Part shown: piece by piece, positions 43,296 through 53,121 of the stretch
How the letters are laid out: each line of letters opens with the position of its first letter
How positions within the stretch are numbered: position 1 is the first letter of the stretch
Source of the DNA: Pseudomonas sp. LB-090624
GTDB lineage: Bacteria > Pseudomonadota > Gammaproteobacteria > Pseudomonadales > Pseudomonadaceae
Length of the DNA: 64,000 bases
Assembly (NCBI RefSeq): GCF_003205205.1
Contig: NZ_QJRL01000011.1
Coordinates: 1-64,000, forward strand
Direction of reading: 5' to 3'
Notes under the pieces: generated by a model
What the model was told of the DNA's origin: nothing
Databases searched by the model: none
The model's input: the letters and a program-made list of their open reading frames with translations, nothing else
Made by a program: the position numbers and the translations under genes

Positions 43296-43856
43296 TCAGC
43301 GCCGGACCGGGCGCTTTTGCAGCTTGCGCTGCAAGGTTCGCCGGTGCATGCCCAGCGCTCGCGCGGTAGCGGAGATATTGCCCTCATGCTCGTTCAGCAC
43401 GCGCTGGATGTGCTCCCACTGCAGGCGGTCGACCGACATCGGGTTTTCCGGCACCAGGGTATCTAGGTCGGTGTGCTCCGACAGCAACGCCGCCAGCACA
43501 TCATCGGCGTCAGCCGGCTTGCACAGGTAGTTGCACGCGCCGCGCTTGACCGCTTCCACGGCAGTGGCAATGCTCGAATAGCCGGTCAGGATCACCACGC
43601 GCATTTCCGGGTCCAGCTCCAGCAGCTTGGGCAGCAGCACCAGGCCCGAGTCGCCGTCCATCTTCAAGTCCAGCGTGGCATAGTCCGGCAGGTCCTGCTG
43701 GGCCAGGATCAGGCCTTCCTCGGCCGAGCTGGCAGTGCTTACGCGGAAACCACGACGGCTCATGGCACGCGCCATGACCCGGGTGAAGGTGGCATCGTCA
43801 TCCACCAGCAGCAGGTGCGGCAGCTCCTCGCCTTCGACTTGGTTTTCTTCGCTCAT
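43296..43856 (-). CDS. roxR: Redox response regulator RoxR (RegA/PrrA family)
   Basis: 186 residues. Receiver domain (about 14-125) with phospho-acceptor D63 (TLDLKMDGDSG), switch Thr in ILTGYS and Lys in CKPAD. C-terminal Fis-type helix-turn-helix EGNISATARALGMHRRTLQRKL is nearly invariant in RegA/PrrA/ActR. In pseudomonads RoxR adjusts respiratory oxidases and cyanide tolerance. Its ATG overlaps the roxS stop; another ATG at 43859 is possible. Confidence 0.93.
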   Translation of the reverse strand: MSEENQVEGEELPHLLLVDDDATFTRVMARAMSRRGFRVSTASSAEEGLILAQQDLPDYATLDLKMDGDSGLVLLPKLLELDPEMRVVILTGYSSIATAVEAVKRGACNYLCKPADADDVLAALLSEHTDLDTLVPENPMSVDRLQWEHIQRVLNEHEGNISATARALGMHRRTLQRKLQKRPVRR

Positions 43857-45112
43857 CATTCATCTCCTCGCTTGCCATAGGGCAGGCGCAGTTCGGTCAG
43901 GGTGCCACCCTGTTCATGACTATAGAGTTTCACCGAGCCGCCCGCACGGGTCACGCTGGCCTTGCTCAAGAACAGGCCCAGGCCGAAGCCTTTGCCTTTG
44001 GTGGTAATGAAGGGTTTGCCGATGGCTTCGGCGATGGCCGGCGGCACGCCAGGGCCATGGTCGCGGATGCTGATGACGATATCCTGGGCGTCCCAGTCCA
44101 GGTGCACCTCGAGGTCATCAGGGCAGGCATCGGCGGCATTGTTCAACAAGTTCAGCAATGCCTGGGTCAGGTCCGGCGGCGGGGTCAGGCGTGGCACCTG
44201 ACCGTCGCGCAGGCGCTGAAAGCGGTAGCTGGCTTCCGGGCGCATCAGGTGCCAGCGGTTCAGCGCTTCGTCCAGCCAAGCCGTGACATCCTGTTCAACC
44301 ACCGCCAGGCGGCGGTTGGCTTCGGCGGCACGCACCAGCTGCTGCAGGGTTTCCTTGCACAGCTTTACCTGGTCCTGAAGTATCTGCAGGTCTTCCTGCA
44401 ACAGCGGGTCGGTGTGGTCCTGGCGCATTTCGTTGATCAGCACGCTCATGGTCGCCAACGGCGTGCCCAGCTCATGTGCAGCACCGGCAGCCTGGGTAGC
44501 GACGGCCAGCAACTGCTCGTCGCGTAGGCTTTCTTCACGCCGCTCGGAACGCAGCTGCTCCTGTCGGCGCAGTTCTTCGGCCATCCGTGCAGCAAAGAAG
44601 GTAATGACGGCGGCGGCCAGCGCGATACTCAGCCACATGCCGTAGACCTGCATCTTGTCCCGCGCCATCGGCAGGCCTTCGAGCGGATAGAACTGCACCA
44701 GCAGCAGGCTGTAGGCGGTCAAGGCAATACCGGACAGGATCAGCGAATACAACCACGGCAGGGTCACTGCGGCAATCGCCAACGGCACCAGGTAATACGA
44801 CACGAACGGGTTGGTCGAACCCCCGGAGTAATACAGCAAGGCGCTGTGGATCAGCAGGTCACAGGCCAGCTGCAGGGCGTACTCCATTTCGGTGACTGGC
44901 AACGACAGGCGCAGCCGCAGGGCCGTGAAGGCACACAGCAGCGAGGACAAGGCCAAGGTGCCGGCCAGCGACAGCCAGGGCAATGGCAGCAGCTCGGTCC
45001 AGTAGGCGACACCCACCGAACCGGCCTGGGCAGCCAGGACCAGGACCCGAATGACGGTAAGGCGCCAGAGGTTCTGGCGGGTAGCGGACAACGGTTGTAC
45101 GGCGGCGAGCAT
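43856..45112 (-). CDS. roxS: Redox sensor histidine kinase RoxS (RegB/PrrB family)
   Basis: 418 residues with six N-terminal helices. GGSTNPF (residues 97-103) is the quinone-binding heptapeptide of RegB-type kinases. H213 in AAHELGTPLATMS is the phospho-acceptor and C252 (DQVKLCKETL) matches the redox-active Cys of RegB. The ATPase domain has NNAADACPDD and DHGPGVPPAIAEAIG. The start at 45112 follows AGGAG; the open frame upstream is not conserved. Confidence 0.94.
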   Translation of the reverse strand: MLAAVQPLSATRQNLWRLTVIRVLVLAAQAGSVGVAYWTELLPLPWLSLAGTLALSSLLCAFTALRLRLSLPVTEMEYALQLACDLLIHSALLYYSGGSTNPFVSYYLVPLAIAAVTLPWLYSLILSGIALTAYSLLLVQFYPLEGLPMARDKMQVYGMWLSIALAAAVITFFAARMAEELRRQEQLRSERREESLRDEQLLAVATQAAGAAHELGTPLATMSVLINEMRQDHTDPLLQEDLQILQDQVKLCKETLQQLVRAAEANRRLAVVEQDVTAWLDEALNRWHLMRPEASYRFQRLRDGQVPRLTPPPDLTQALLNLLNNAADACPDDLEVHLDWDAQDIVISIRDHGPGVPPAIAEAIGKPFITTKGKGFGLGLFLSKASVTRAGGSVKLYSHEQGGTLTELRLPYGKRGDE

Positions 45113-45314
45113 GAGCTCTCCTGATGAGTGCTCCAGAAAAATCGGCTGGAGTATACCGAAGCCGGGCGCCCTGCTGCAGCGATGCGGCAAAGCGCCACAC
45201 TTTGTCACACTGTCATGATGGCACTTGTGAACCCACTACACTGTTCCCGGTCTGATGGGCCATGCGTGGCATGGATGACCAGAGCCCACGCCTTTTATTG
45301 CCAAGGAGTACTAC

Positions 45315-46031
45315 ATGCAAATCCCACGTCGCGGCGCCGCCCTGATCATGTCCTGCGGCCTGCTCGCCAGCCTGCCGGCCCTGGCTGCCGATGAACCGCG
45401 CTACAACCAGGTATCGCTGCGTGCCGAAGTCAGCAAGGAAGTGGCGCGCGACCTGATGGTCGTGACCCTGTACAGCGAAGCGCAGAATACCGACCCGGGC
45501 AAGCTTGCCAAGCAGATCACCGAAACCATGAACAAGGCCGTGCAGCAGTCGCGCCAGGTCAAGGACGTGAAGATCAGCCAGGGTAGCCGCAACAGCTACC
45601 CGGTGTATGACAGCAAAGGCCAGAAGATCACCGGCTGGCGCGAACGTGCCGAACTGCGCCTGGAAAGCGCCAATTTCCCAGCCCTGTCGCAGCTTACCGC
45701 CGACCTGCTGCAAGAACTGAAAATGGGTGGCATGGACTTCTCCATCGCCCCGGCCACGCGCAAGTCCAGCGAAGATGCACTGCTCAAGGATGCGGTCGAC
45801 GCCTTCAAGGCACGCGCGCAACTGGCCACCGAAGCGCTGGGTGGCAAGGGCTACAAGGTGGTCAGCCTGAACCTGAACAGCAGTGGTTACCCTCGCCCGT
45901 ACCTGCGTAGCGCACCGATGGCGATGAAGGCCATGGGCGCAGATGAAGCGGCGCCGGCGCCCGACATCGAAGCCGGGACCAGTGAGGTGAGCATGAACGC
46001 CGACGGGCTGATTGAAGTGCAGATGCCGTAA
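45315..46031 (+). CDS. Periplasmic SIMPL-domain protein
   Basis: 238 residues with a signal peptide (cleavage after LPALA, about residue 24). The mature part is the DUF541/SIMPL fold (NQVSLRAEVSKEVARDLMVV, YPVYDSKGQKITGWRERAEL). Homologues such as E. coli YggE lower oxidative damage by an unknown route. RBS AAGGAG at 45302-45307. Divergent from roxS, possibly sharing a redox-responsive control region. Confidence 0.85.
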   Translation: MQIPRRGAALIMSCGLLASLPALAADEPRYNQVSLRAEVSKEVARDLMVVTLYSEAQNTDPGKLAKQITETMNKAVQQSRQVKDVKISQGSRNSYPVYDSKGQKITGWRERAELRLESANFPALSQLTADLLQELKMGGMDFSIAPATRKSSEDALLKDAVDAFKARAQLATEALGGKGYKVVSLNLNSSGYPRPYLRSAPMAMKAMGADEAAPAPDIEAGTSEVSMNADGLIEVQMP

Positions 46032-46046
46032 CAGACTCACGAAACA

Positions 46047-46077
46047 CCTGTGGCAGCGGACACGCCCGCTGCCACAG
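46047..46077. repeat. REP-like palindrome
   Basis: CCTGTGGCAGCGG...CCGCTGCCACAG forms a near-perfect stem. Part of the 338-bp gap 46032-46369, whose remaining part is AT-richer leader/promoter DNA for the dpp locus with no gene seen. Confidence 0.7.
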
Positions 46078-46369
46078 AGCCCCGACCCAACCGCACAATT
46101 TAGCGATTTCAGACATCTCCTACGCACCAGCAAGGTGCGTCCTACACCCATCCCCGCGCCGAAATATTCTGAAAAAAGCCATCATTTTGCCCTCGCAAAC
46201 GTTTAACTTCGCCGAAAGTTATACCGATGCGACATCCATGTACGCCCGTACCACATTTCTGGCGCCAACTATCCTTGTATGTATTGCATTGGGAACACCC
46301 CCTGCATAAGTATCCGCAGGTCGGCTCACGAGGCCACCTCAATCGAAAAATGACAACAATGAGGCCACC

Positions 46370-47995
46370 ATGCTCAAACACGCAGTCATTCCGTTCCTGC
46401 TAGGTGCAGGCTTGCTCACCGGTGCGCCTTCGGCCCTCGCCGCGTCCAACCTGGTGTTCTGCTCCGAAGGCAGCCCGGCCGGTTTCGACCCAGGGCAGTA
46501 CACCACCGGGACCGACTTCGACGCCTCGGCCGAGACCGTATTCAACCGCCTGACCCAGTTCGAACGCGGCGGCACTGCGGTGATCCCGGGCCTGGCGACC
46601 AAATGGGAAGTGTCCGACGACGGCAAGACCTACACGTTCCACCTGCGCGAAGGGGTGAAGTTCCACACCACCGACTACTTCAAGCCAACCCGCCCGTTCA
46701 ACGCCGACGACGTGCTGTTCACCTTCAACCGCATGCTCGACAAGGACCACCCGTTCCGCAAGGCCTACCCCACCGAGTTCCCCTACTTCACCGACATGGG
46801 CATGGACAAGAACATCGCCAAGCTGGAGAAGCTCGACGAGCACACGGTCAGGTTCACCCTCAACGAAGTCGACGCCGCGTTCATCCAGAACCTGGCCATG
46901 AGCTTTGCCTCGATCCAGTCCGCCGAATACGCTGACCAGTTGCTCAAGGACGGCAAGGCCGCCGACATCAACCAGAAACCCATCGGCACCGGCCCGTTCG
47001 TGTTCAGCAAGTACCAGAAGGATGCGCAGATCCGCTTCAAGGGCAACAAGGACTATTGGCAGCCTGAAGACGTGAAGATCGACAACCTGATCTTCGCCAT
47101 CACCACTGATGCCTCGGTGCGCATGCAGAAGCTGAAGAAGAACGAGTGCCAGGTCACCTTGTTCCCGCGCCCGGCCGACATCGAACCGCTAAAGGCCGAC
47201 AAGAACCTGCAGATGCCACAGCAGGCCGGCTTCAACCTCGGCTACATCGCCTACAACGTGATGGACAAGATCAAGGGCAGCAGCGAGCCCAACCCCATGG
47301 CCCAGCTGAAAGTGCGCCAGGCACTGGACATGGCCGTGGACAAGAAGAAAATCATCGAGTCGGTCTACCAGGGCGCCGGCCAGCTGGCAGTCAACGCCAT
47401 GCCGCCCACCCAGTGGTCGTACGACACCAGCATCAAGGACGCCCCGTTCGACCCCGAAAAAGCCAAGCAGCTGCTCAAGGAAGCCGGTATCAAGGAAGGC
47501 ACGGAGATCACCCTGTGGGCCATGCCGGTGCAACGCCCGTACAACCCCAATGCCAAGCTGATGGCCGAAATGCTCCAGTCCGACTGGAACAAGATTGGCA
47601 TCAAGGCAAAGATCGTCAGTTATGAATGGGGCGAATACATCAAGCGCTCCAAAGGCGGCGAACAGGGCGCCATGCTGATCGGCTGGAGCGGCGACAACGG
47701 TGACCCGGACAACTGGCTGGGTACCCTGTACGGCTGCGATGCCATCGACGGCAACAACTTCTCCAAGTGGTGCTACAAGCCCTACGACGACCTGATCAAG
47801 CAGGCTAAGGCCACCGCCGACCAGGCCAAACGTACCGAGCTGTACCAAAAGGCGCAGCACATCCTCAAGGAGCAGGTTCCGATCACGCCGATCGCCCACT
47901 CCACCGTCTACCAGCCCATGAGCGCCAAGGTGAAGGACTTCAAGATCAGCCCATTCGCGCTGAACTCCTTCTACGGCGTCAGCGTGGACAAATAG
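46370..47995 (+). CDS. Dipeptide ABC transporter binding protein, copy 1
   Basis: 541-residue family 5 solute-binding protein of DppA type, with signal peptide to about residue 25 (SALAASN). NLVFCSEGSPAGFDPGQYTTG and the LPNPLxR-like ligand region are DppA-typical; it has a Cys pair expected to form the Dpp disulfide (CSEG, CQVT, YGCDAID). Delivers dipeptides to DppBCDF. About two thirds identical by eye to the next binding protein. Followed by a strong hairpin. Confidence 0.93.
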   Translation: MLKHAVIPFLLGAGLLTGAPSALAASNLVFCSEGSPAGFDPGQYTTGTDFDASAETVFNRLTQFERGGTAVIPGLATKWEVSDDGKTYTFHLREGVKFHTTDYFKPTRPFNADDVLFTFNRMLDKDHPFRKAYPTEFPYFTDMGMDKNIAKLEKLDEHTVRFTLNEVDAAFIQNLAMSFASIQSAEYADQLLKDGKAADINQKPIGTGPFVFSKYQKDAQIRFKGNKDYWQPEDVKIDNLIFAITTDASVRMQKLKKNECQVTLFPRPADIEPLKADKNLQMPQQAGFNLGYIAYNVMDKIKGSSEPNPMAQLKVRQALDMAVDKKKIIESVYQGAGQLAVNAMPPTQWSYDTSIKDAPFDPEKAKQLLKEAGIKEGTEITLWAMPVQRPYNPNAKLMAEMLQSDWNKIGIKAKIVSYEWGEYIKRSKGGEQGAMLIGWSGDNGDPDNWLGTLYGCDAIDGNNFSKWCYKPYDDLIKQAKATADQAKRTELYQKAQHILKEQVPITPIAHSTVYQPMSAKVKDFKISPFALNSFYGVSVDK

Positions 47996-48004
47996 GCTGA
48001 CTGA

Positions 48005-48028
48005 GGCACCCGCTGAATCGCGGGTGCC
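48005..48028 (+). terminator. Hairpin after first dppA-like gene
   Basis: GGCACCCGC-TGAATC-GCGGGTGCC is a perfect 9-bp stem 10 bp after the stop. CTTC rather than a T-run follows, so it may protect the mRNA end and raise the level of the upstream binding protein over the downstream genes. Confidence 0.65.
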
Positions 48029-48141
48029 CTTCACCCCCGCCACCTCTTCATGTCGTCCTGCGGCCATACGCTGCGGGGTCGGCGAACTGTTGCCGCCATT
48101 CGTACCCGGAGGCGGCGCGAACAGATGAAAAAGGATTTGCC

Positions 48142-49734
48142 ATGCGCCACGTTACCCGCCTTTCCGCGCTGCTGGCCCTGGGCCTGGTCAGCCAATCCCC
48201 GGTCCTGCTGGCCAACAACCTGGTGTTCTGCTCTGAAGGTAGCCCTGCCGGTTTCGACACCGCCCAGTACACCAGCGCCACCGACAACGACGCCGCCGAA
48301 CCAATCTACAACCGCCTGGTCGAGTTCGAGCGCGGCGGTACTGCCGTGCACCCTGCCCTGGCCACCCGCTGGGAGGTGTCCGAAGACGGCCTGCGCTACA
48401 CGTTCCACTTGCGTGAAGGGGTCAGGTTCCACAGCAACAAGGCCTTTACCCCAGGCAGAGATTTCAACGCCGATGACGTGCTGTTCACCTTCAACCGCAT
48501 GCTCGACAAGGACCACCCGTTCCGCCGGGCCTACCCTACCGAGTTCCCCTACTTCATCAGCATGGGCCTGGACAAGAATATCGCCCGGGTCGAGAAAACC
48601 GGCCCACTGACCGTGGTGTTCACCTTGAACAGGGTCGATGCCGCGTTCATCCAGAACCTGGCCATGAGCTTTGCCTCGATTCTCTCCGCCGAGTACGCCG
48701 ACACCTTGCTGGCCAGTGGGCGTGCCAGCGACATCAACCAGCAGCCGATCGGCACTGGCCCCTTCGTGTTCCAGCGCTACCAGAAGGACTCGCAGATCCG
48801 CTACAAGGGCAACAAGGATTACTGGGCGCCGGAGCAGGTGAAACTCGACAACCTGGTGTTCTCGATCAACGTCGACCCTTCGGTGCGCATCCAGAAGCTG
48901 CGCCGCAACGAGTGCCAGGTCACCCTGCATCCACGCCCGGCGGACATCCCGGCACTCAAGACCGACAGCAAACTGCAGGTCCTGCAGCAACCGGGCTTCA
49001 ACCTCGGCTACATCGCCTATAACACCCAGCACCCACCGTTCAACCGCCTGGAAGTGCGCCAGGCGATGGACATGGCGGTGAACAAGAAAGCCATCATCCA
49101 GGCGGTGTATCAGGATTCCGGCCAACTGGCCGTCAACGCCATGCCGCCAACCCAATGGTCCTATGACGAAAGCGTCAAGGATGCGCCTTACGACCCGGAA
49201 AAGGCCAGGCAGTTGCTGCAGCAGGCGGGGGTCAAGCCGGGCACCGAGGTCACTCTGTGGGCCATGCCGGTGCAACGCCCGTACAACCCCAATGCCAAGC
49301 TGATGGCGGAAATGCTCCAGGCCGACTGGCACAAGCTTGGCTTCAAGGTGCGCATCGTCAGCTACGAATGGGGCGAATACCTCAAGCGCATGAAAAGCGG
49401 CGAACACGACATTGCCCTGATCGGCTGGACCGGTGACAACGGCGACCCGGACAACTGGCTGGGTACCCTCTACAGCTGTGATGCCATCGGCAGCAACAAC
49501 TACTCGCAATGGTGCGACCCGCAGTACGACAACTTGGTCAAGCGGGCCAAGCAGGTCACCGACCAGGCGCAACGCAGCGCCCTGTACCAGCAAGCCCAAC
49601 AACGGCTCAAGCAGCAGGTACCCATTACCCCGGTGGCACATTCCACGGTTAACCAGCCGCTCAGCACCAAGGTATCCGAATTCAAGGTCAGCCCATTTGG
49701 GCGCAATGTTTTTTCCGGTGTGAGTGTTGATTAA
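48142..49734 (+). CDS. Dipeptide ABC transporter binding protein, copy 2
   Basis: 530 residues with signal peptide to about residue 23 (SQSPVLLA). Closely similar to copy 1 along its whole length (shared blocks include ADDVLFTFNRMLDKDHPFR and WAMPVQRPYNPNAKLMAEML). Loop regions near residues 100-130 and 290 differ, so ligand range probably differs. RBS AAGGA upstream. Followed by an inverted REP pair and the porin gene. Confidence 0.92.
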   Translation: MRHVTRLSALLALGLVSQSPVLLANNLVFCSEGSPAGFDTAQYTSATDNDAAEPIYNRLVEFERGGTAVHPALATRWEVSEDGLRYTFHLREGVRFHSNKAFTPGRDFNADDVLFTFNRMLDKDHPFRRAYPTEFPYFISMGLDKNIARVEKTGPLTVVFTLNRVDAAFIQNLAMSFASILSAEYADTLLASGRASDINQQPIGTGPFVFQRYQKDSQIRYKGNKDYWAPEQVKLDNLVFSINVDPSVRIQKLRRNECQVTLHPRPADIPALKTDSKLQVLQQPGFNLGYIAYNTQHPPFNRLEVRQAMDMAVNKKAIIQAVYQDSGQLAVNAMPPTQWSYDESVKDAPYDPEKARQLLQQAGVKPGTEVTLWAMPVQRPYNPNAKLMAEMLQADWHKLGFKVRIVSYEWGEYLKRMKSGEHDIALIGWTGDNGDPDNWLGTLYSCDAIGSNNYSQWCDPQYDNLVKRAKQVTDQAQRSALYQQAQQRLKQQVPITPVAHSTVNQPLSTKVSEFKVSPFGRNVFSGVSVD

Positions 49735-49747
49735 GCGTTAGCCAGTA

Positions 49748-49842
49748 CCGGCCTTTTCGCGGGCAAGCCCGCTTCCACAGGATCTCAACAGGTTCGGACA
49801 CTGCGCCCTACCTGTGGGAGCGGGCTTGCCCGCGAAGAGGCC
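49748..49842. repeat. Inverted pair of REP elements
   Basis: Two full REP copies, about 34 and 32 bp, face each other at 49748-49781 (CCGGCCTTTTCGCGGGCAAG...) and 49811-49842 (CCTGTGGGAGCGGGCTTGCC...). They could pair into one long cruciform or mRNA hairpin separating the second dppA-like gene from oprD. Confidence 0.88.
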
Positions 49843-49961
49843 AGAACGGCCAACACAACGCCCCGATTCTGCCCGGCGATCCCGCGGCGACCCTGGCAAC
49901 ACCGCAGCAATCACCCGGCCCACAAGGCCGGCATAACTAGAAAAGAAAGGGAGCTTTAACC

Positions 49962-51341
49962 TTGAGAGTATTCACCTTGACCGCACTGGCCTTATCCATC
50001 AGTGCCTTATCCACCGTGGCCCAGGCTGACCCGCAAAGCCAGGACTTCATCCCCGTCACCCTGAAAAGTGAAAGCGCGCAGGCCCAGGCCAGCGGCTTCA
50101 TCGACGGTCAGAGCCTGTCCGGCAGTACCCGCAACTGGTACGCCCGCGAGCGTGCCGCACGCGCCCCGTTGTGGAAGTACTACAAGAACGACGGCACCCG
50201 CCACCCCACGCACAGCCGCGAAAACTGGGTACAGGGCACCATCCTCAACTACAGTTCCGGCTTCACCGAGGGCACCGTGGGCATCGCCGTCGAGGCGGCC
50301 GGTTACAACGCCATCGCCCTGCAGCAGAGCCGCGAAGCGATTGCCGGCCCCAACAACCGCACGCTGACCCACAGCGATGGCGACCCCATTGGCCAGTGGA
50401 GCAAGCTGGGCCTGGGCAACATCAAGGCGCGGGTATCCAACACCACCCTTACCCTCGGCCGCCAGACAGTGGACACACCGATGATCGCCTACATCGGTAA
50501 CCGCGCGCTGCCATCCAGCTTCCAGGGCGCGTTCCTGCACAGCGCCGAATTCGACAACCTCAGCTTCGACCTGGGCACCTTTGACCGCGTCTCGCCACGA
50601 ACCGAGCAAAGCCTCAGCAAGTTCCGCAGCGAGTACAGTGCCACTGGCGTGGAAACCGACCGCGCCAGTACCGCCGGCATCAACTACCAGCCGTTCAAGA
50701 GCCTGAGTACCAGCCTGTACGCGACCAACGCCGACGATTTCTGGAACCAGTACTACTTCGGCGCCAACCACGTGCTTGGCGACAGTGCAGTGCTCAGCCT
50801 GAGTACCGGCCTGAACTACTACAAGACGGTCGACGCCGGCAGCCAGAAGATGGGCAAGATCGACAACGACACCTACAGCCTGTCGTTCGACCTGACCCAC
50901 CAGGCGCACACCCTCGGCGCCTCCTGGCAGCAGGTCAACGGTAACGAGTACTTCGACTACCTGCACGAAACCAACGGCATCTACCTGGCGAACTCGCTGC
51001 TGTCGGACTTCAACGGCCCCAACGAGAAATCGCTGAAGATTTCCTACGTACTGAACATGGCGCCCTACGGCGTACCGGGGCTCAAGTTCAACCTGTACAA
51101 CGCCCGCGGCTGGGGGATCGATGGCACCCACTACCGTGGGACCGCGTATGACGTGAACGGCCTGGATGGCGAAACCCACTATGAGTGGGGCATCGGCACC
51201 AGCTACGCGGTGCAGAGCGGGTCACTGAAAGACACCAGCATCCGTGCCACCTACACCACCCACCGCGCCAGCAAGGCGCAGGGCGATGGCAGCCTGGATG
51301 AGTTCCGCGTGGTCACCACCATTCCATTCAATATTCTCTGA
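49962..51341 (+). CDS. OprD-family outer-membrane porin (OpdP-like)
   Basis: 459 residues from a TTG start behind AAAGGGAG (8-nt spacing). Signal peptide ends at VAQA (about residue 22). The OprD family 18-strand barrel is shown by SGFTEGTVGIAVEAAGYNAI, NTTLTLGRQTVDTPMI and NGIYLANSLLSDFN. Placement inside a dipeptide ABC locus matches OpdP, which takes up glycine-glutamate-type dipeptides and carbapenems in P. aeruginosa. Specificity is inferred from context. Confidence 0.9.
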   Translation: MRVFTLTALALSISALSTVAQADPQSQDFIPVTLKSESAQAQASGFIDGQSLSGSTRNWYARERAARAPLWKYYKNDGTRHPTHSRENWVQGTILNYSSGFTEGTVGIAVEAAGYNAIALQQSREAIAGPNNRTLTHSDGDPIGQWSKLGLGNIKARVSNTTLTLGRQTVDTPMIAYIGNRALPSSFQGAFLHSAEFDNLSFDLGTFDRVSPRTEQSLSKFRSEYSATGVETDRASTAGINYQPFKSLSTSLYATNADDFWNQYYFGANHVLGDSAVLSLSTGLNYYKTVDAGSQKMGKIDNDTYSLSFDLTHQAHTLGASWQQVNGNEYFDYLHETNGIYLANSLLSDFNGPNEKSLKISYVLNMAPYGVPGLKFNLYNARGWGIDGTHYRGTAYDVNGLDGETHYEWGIGTSYAVQSGSLKDTSIRATYTTHRASKAQGDGSLDEFRVVTTIPFNIL

Positions 51342-51419
51342 CCGTTGGCGCCACGGTCCGCTTCACGGCGGGCCGTGGCGGCTACGCTGGAATCAATGCA
51401 AGCAGGGAGTCTTCAACCC

Positions 51420-53030
51420 ATGCAGAGAGCTTTCATCAAATCGCTACCACTGCGTCTGGCATTGGCCGCGCTGGTGCTCGGCGGCGCCACGCAGGTGGCG
51501 GCCAAGCCGCTGGTGGTGTGCACCGAAGCCAGCCCGGAGGGGTTCGACGTGGTCCAGTACACCACTGGCGTGACCTTCGATGCCACCGCAGAAACGCTGT
51601 TCAACCGCTTGGTCGACTTCAAACCTGGCACCACTGACGTGCAGCCGGCCCTGGCCGAACGCTGGGATATCTCGGCAGACGGCCTGACCTACACCTTTCA
51701 CCTGCGCAAGGGCGTGAAATTCCACAGCACCAGCTACTTCTCTCCCAGCCGCGAGTTCAACGCCGATGATGTGCTGTGGAGCCTGCGCCGCCAGCTCGAC
51801 CCTGCCCACCCGTGGCACGACAAGACCAGCGTCGGTTACCCGTATTTCGAAAGCATGGCGTTCAAGGGGTTGCTCAAATCGGTGGACAAGCGCGACGACT
51901 ACACCGTGGTGATCACACTCACCCGCCCAGAAGCGCCGTTCCTGCGAGACATGGCCATGGGCTTCACCTCGATCTACTCCGCCGAGTACGGCGACCAGTT
52001 GCTCAAAGCCGGCAAGACCGCCGAACTGAACAGCAAGCCGATCGGTACCGGCCCATTCATCTTCCAGCGTTACAACAAGGACGCCCAGGTCCGCTTCAAA
52101 CCCAACCCGGACTACTTCCGCGGCAAGCCGCCAGCCGACTCCCTGATATTCGCCATCACTACCGATAGCAACGTGCGCCTGCAGAAACTGCGCGCCAACG
52201 AGTGCCAGGTGGCGCTGTACCCCAAGCCGGATGACGTGCCGTCGATAATGGCCGAGCCCAGTCTCAAGGTTGCCCAAACCGAAGCGTTGGTCACCGGGTA
52301 CATCGCCATGAATACCCAGCACAAATACCTCAACGATGTGCGTGTGCGTAAAGCCATCAACATGGCTTTCGACCGCCAGGCCCATGTCGACCAGCTGTTC
52401 GGCAAAGGCAACGCACTGGTGGGGGTAAACCCTTATCCACCGACCATGATCGGCTACAACCCCCGCAACCAGAACCCGCCGCGCGACCTCGACAAAGCCC
52501 GTGCCCTGCTCAAGCAGGCCGGAGTACCCGAAGGTACGGTGATCACCCTGTTCACCCGTAACGGCGGCGGCATGACCAACCCTAACCCGCGTCTATCCGC
52601 CGAGATGCTGCAAGCCGACCTCAAGCAGATCGGCCTGAAGCTGGATATACGCGTGATGGAGTGGGCCGAGATGCTGCGCCGCGCCAAGAATGGCGAAGCC
52701 GACCTGGTGTCTACCGGTTGGGCTGGCGACAACGCCGACCCGGACAACTTCCTCACCCCGCTGCTGAGCTGCGAGGCGGCCAGGAACGGCGAGAACTATG
52801 CCCGCTGGTGCAACCCTAAGTTCCAGGAGCTGATCACCCGCGCCCGCGAGGTGATCGACAACGACGAGCGCGCAAGGCTCTATAGCGAGGCATTGAAGGT
52901 GTACGATGACGACCAACCCTGGATCAGCATGGCCCACCCCAAGGTGTTCACGGCCATGCGTGACAACGTGGAGGGCTACGTGATCAGCCCTCTGACCAAC
53001 AATAACTTCGCCACGACCAAGGTGAAGTAG
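51420..53030 (+). CDS. Dipeptide ABC transporter binding protein, copy 3 (divergent)
   Basis: 536 residues, start MQRAFIKSLPLRLALAAL at 51420 behind AGGGAG; signal peptide ends near TQVAAK. Family 5 binding protein with VVCTEASPEGFDVVQYTTG and CEAARNGENYARWCNPKF. Much more distant from copies 1 and 2 (for example DDVLWSLRRQLDPAHPWHD in place of the F/N version), so it probably binds another peptide class. Lies 91 bp upstream of dppB. Confidence 0.92.
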   Translation: MQRAFIKSLPLRLALAALVLGGATQVAAKPLVVCTEASPEGFDVVQYTTGVTFDATAETLFNRLVDFKPGTTDVQPALAERWDISADGLTYTFHLRKGVKFHSTSYFSPSREFNADDVLWSLRRQLDPAHPWHDKTSVGYPYFESMAFKGLLKSVDKRDDYTVVITLTRPEAPFLRDMAMGFTSIYSAEYGDQLLKAGKTAELNSKPIGTGPFIFQRYNKDAQVRFKPNPDYFRGKPPADSLIFAITTDSNVRLQKLRANECQVALYPKPDDVPSIMAEPSLKVAQTEALVTGYIAMNTQHKYLNDVRVRKAINMAFDRQAHVDQLFGKGNALVGVNPYPPTMIGYNPRNQNPPRDLDKARALLKQAGVPEGTVITLFTRNGGGMTNPNPRLSAEMLQADLKQIGLKLDIRVMEWAEMLRRAKNGEADLVSTGWAGDNADPDNFLTPLLSCEAARNGENYARWCNPKFQELITRAREVIDNDERARLYSEALKVYDDDQPWISMAHPKVFTAMRDNVEGYVISPLTNNNFATTKVK

Positions 53031-53121
53031 AACAACAACGACCGCCGGCCACCCACACGGGGACCGGCGGCACTGCCGTACCGGGCTGATCGCCCCACGG
53101 CCTGATGAGGTAACCCCGACA

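Noticed and set aside
45183..45225. Possible RoxR site (TGCGGCAAAGCGCCACAC and TTTGTCACACTGTCA) between roxS and the SIMPL gene
   Set aside because: Symmetry is poor and I cannot recall the binding consensus well enough to claim a match; autoregulation remains possible.
46201..46369. Sigma-54 or clear sigma-70 promoter before the first dppA-like gene
   Set aside because: No GG-N10-GC pair with the right context, and no pair of hexamers with good spacing stood out.
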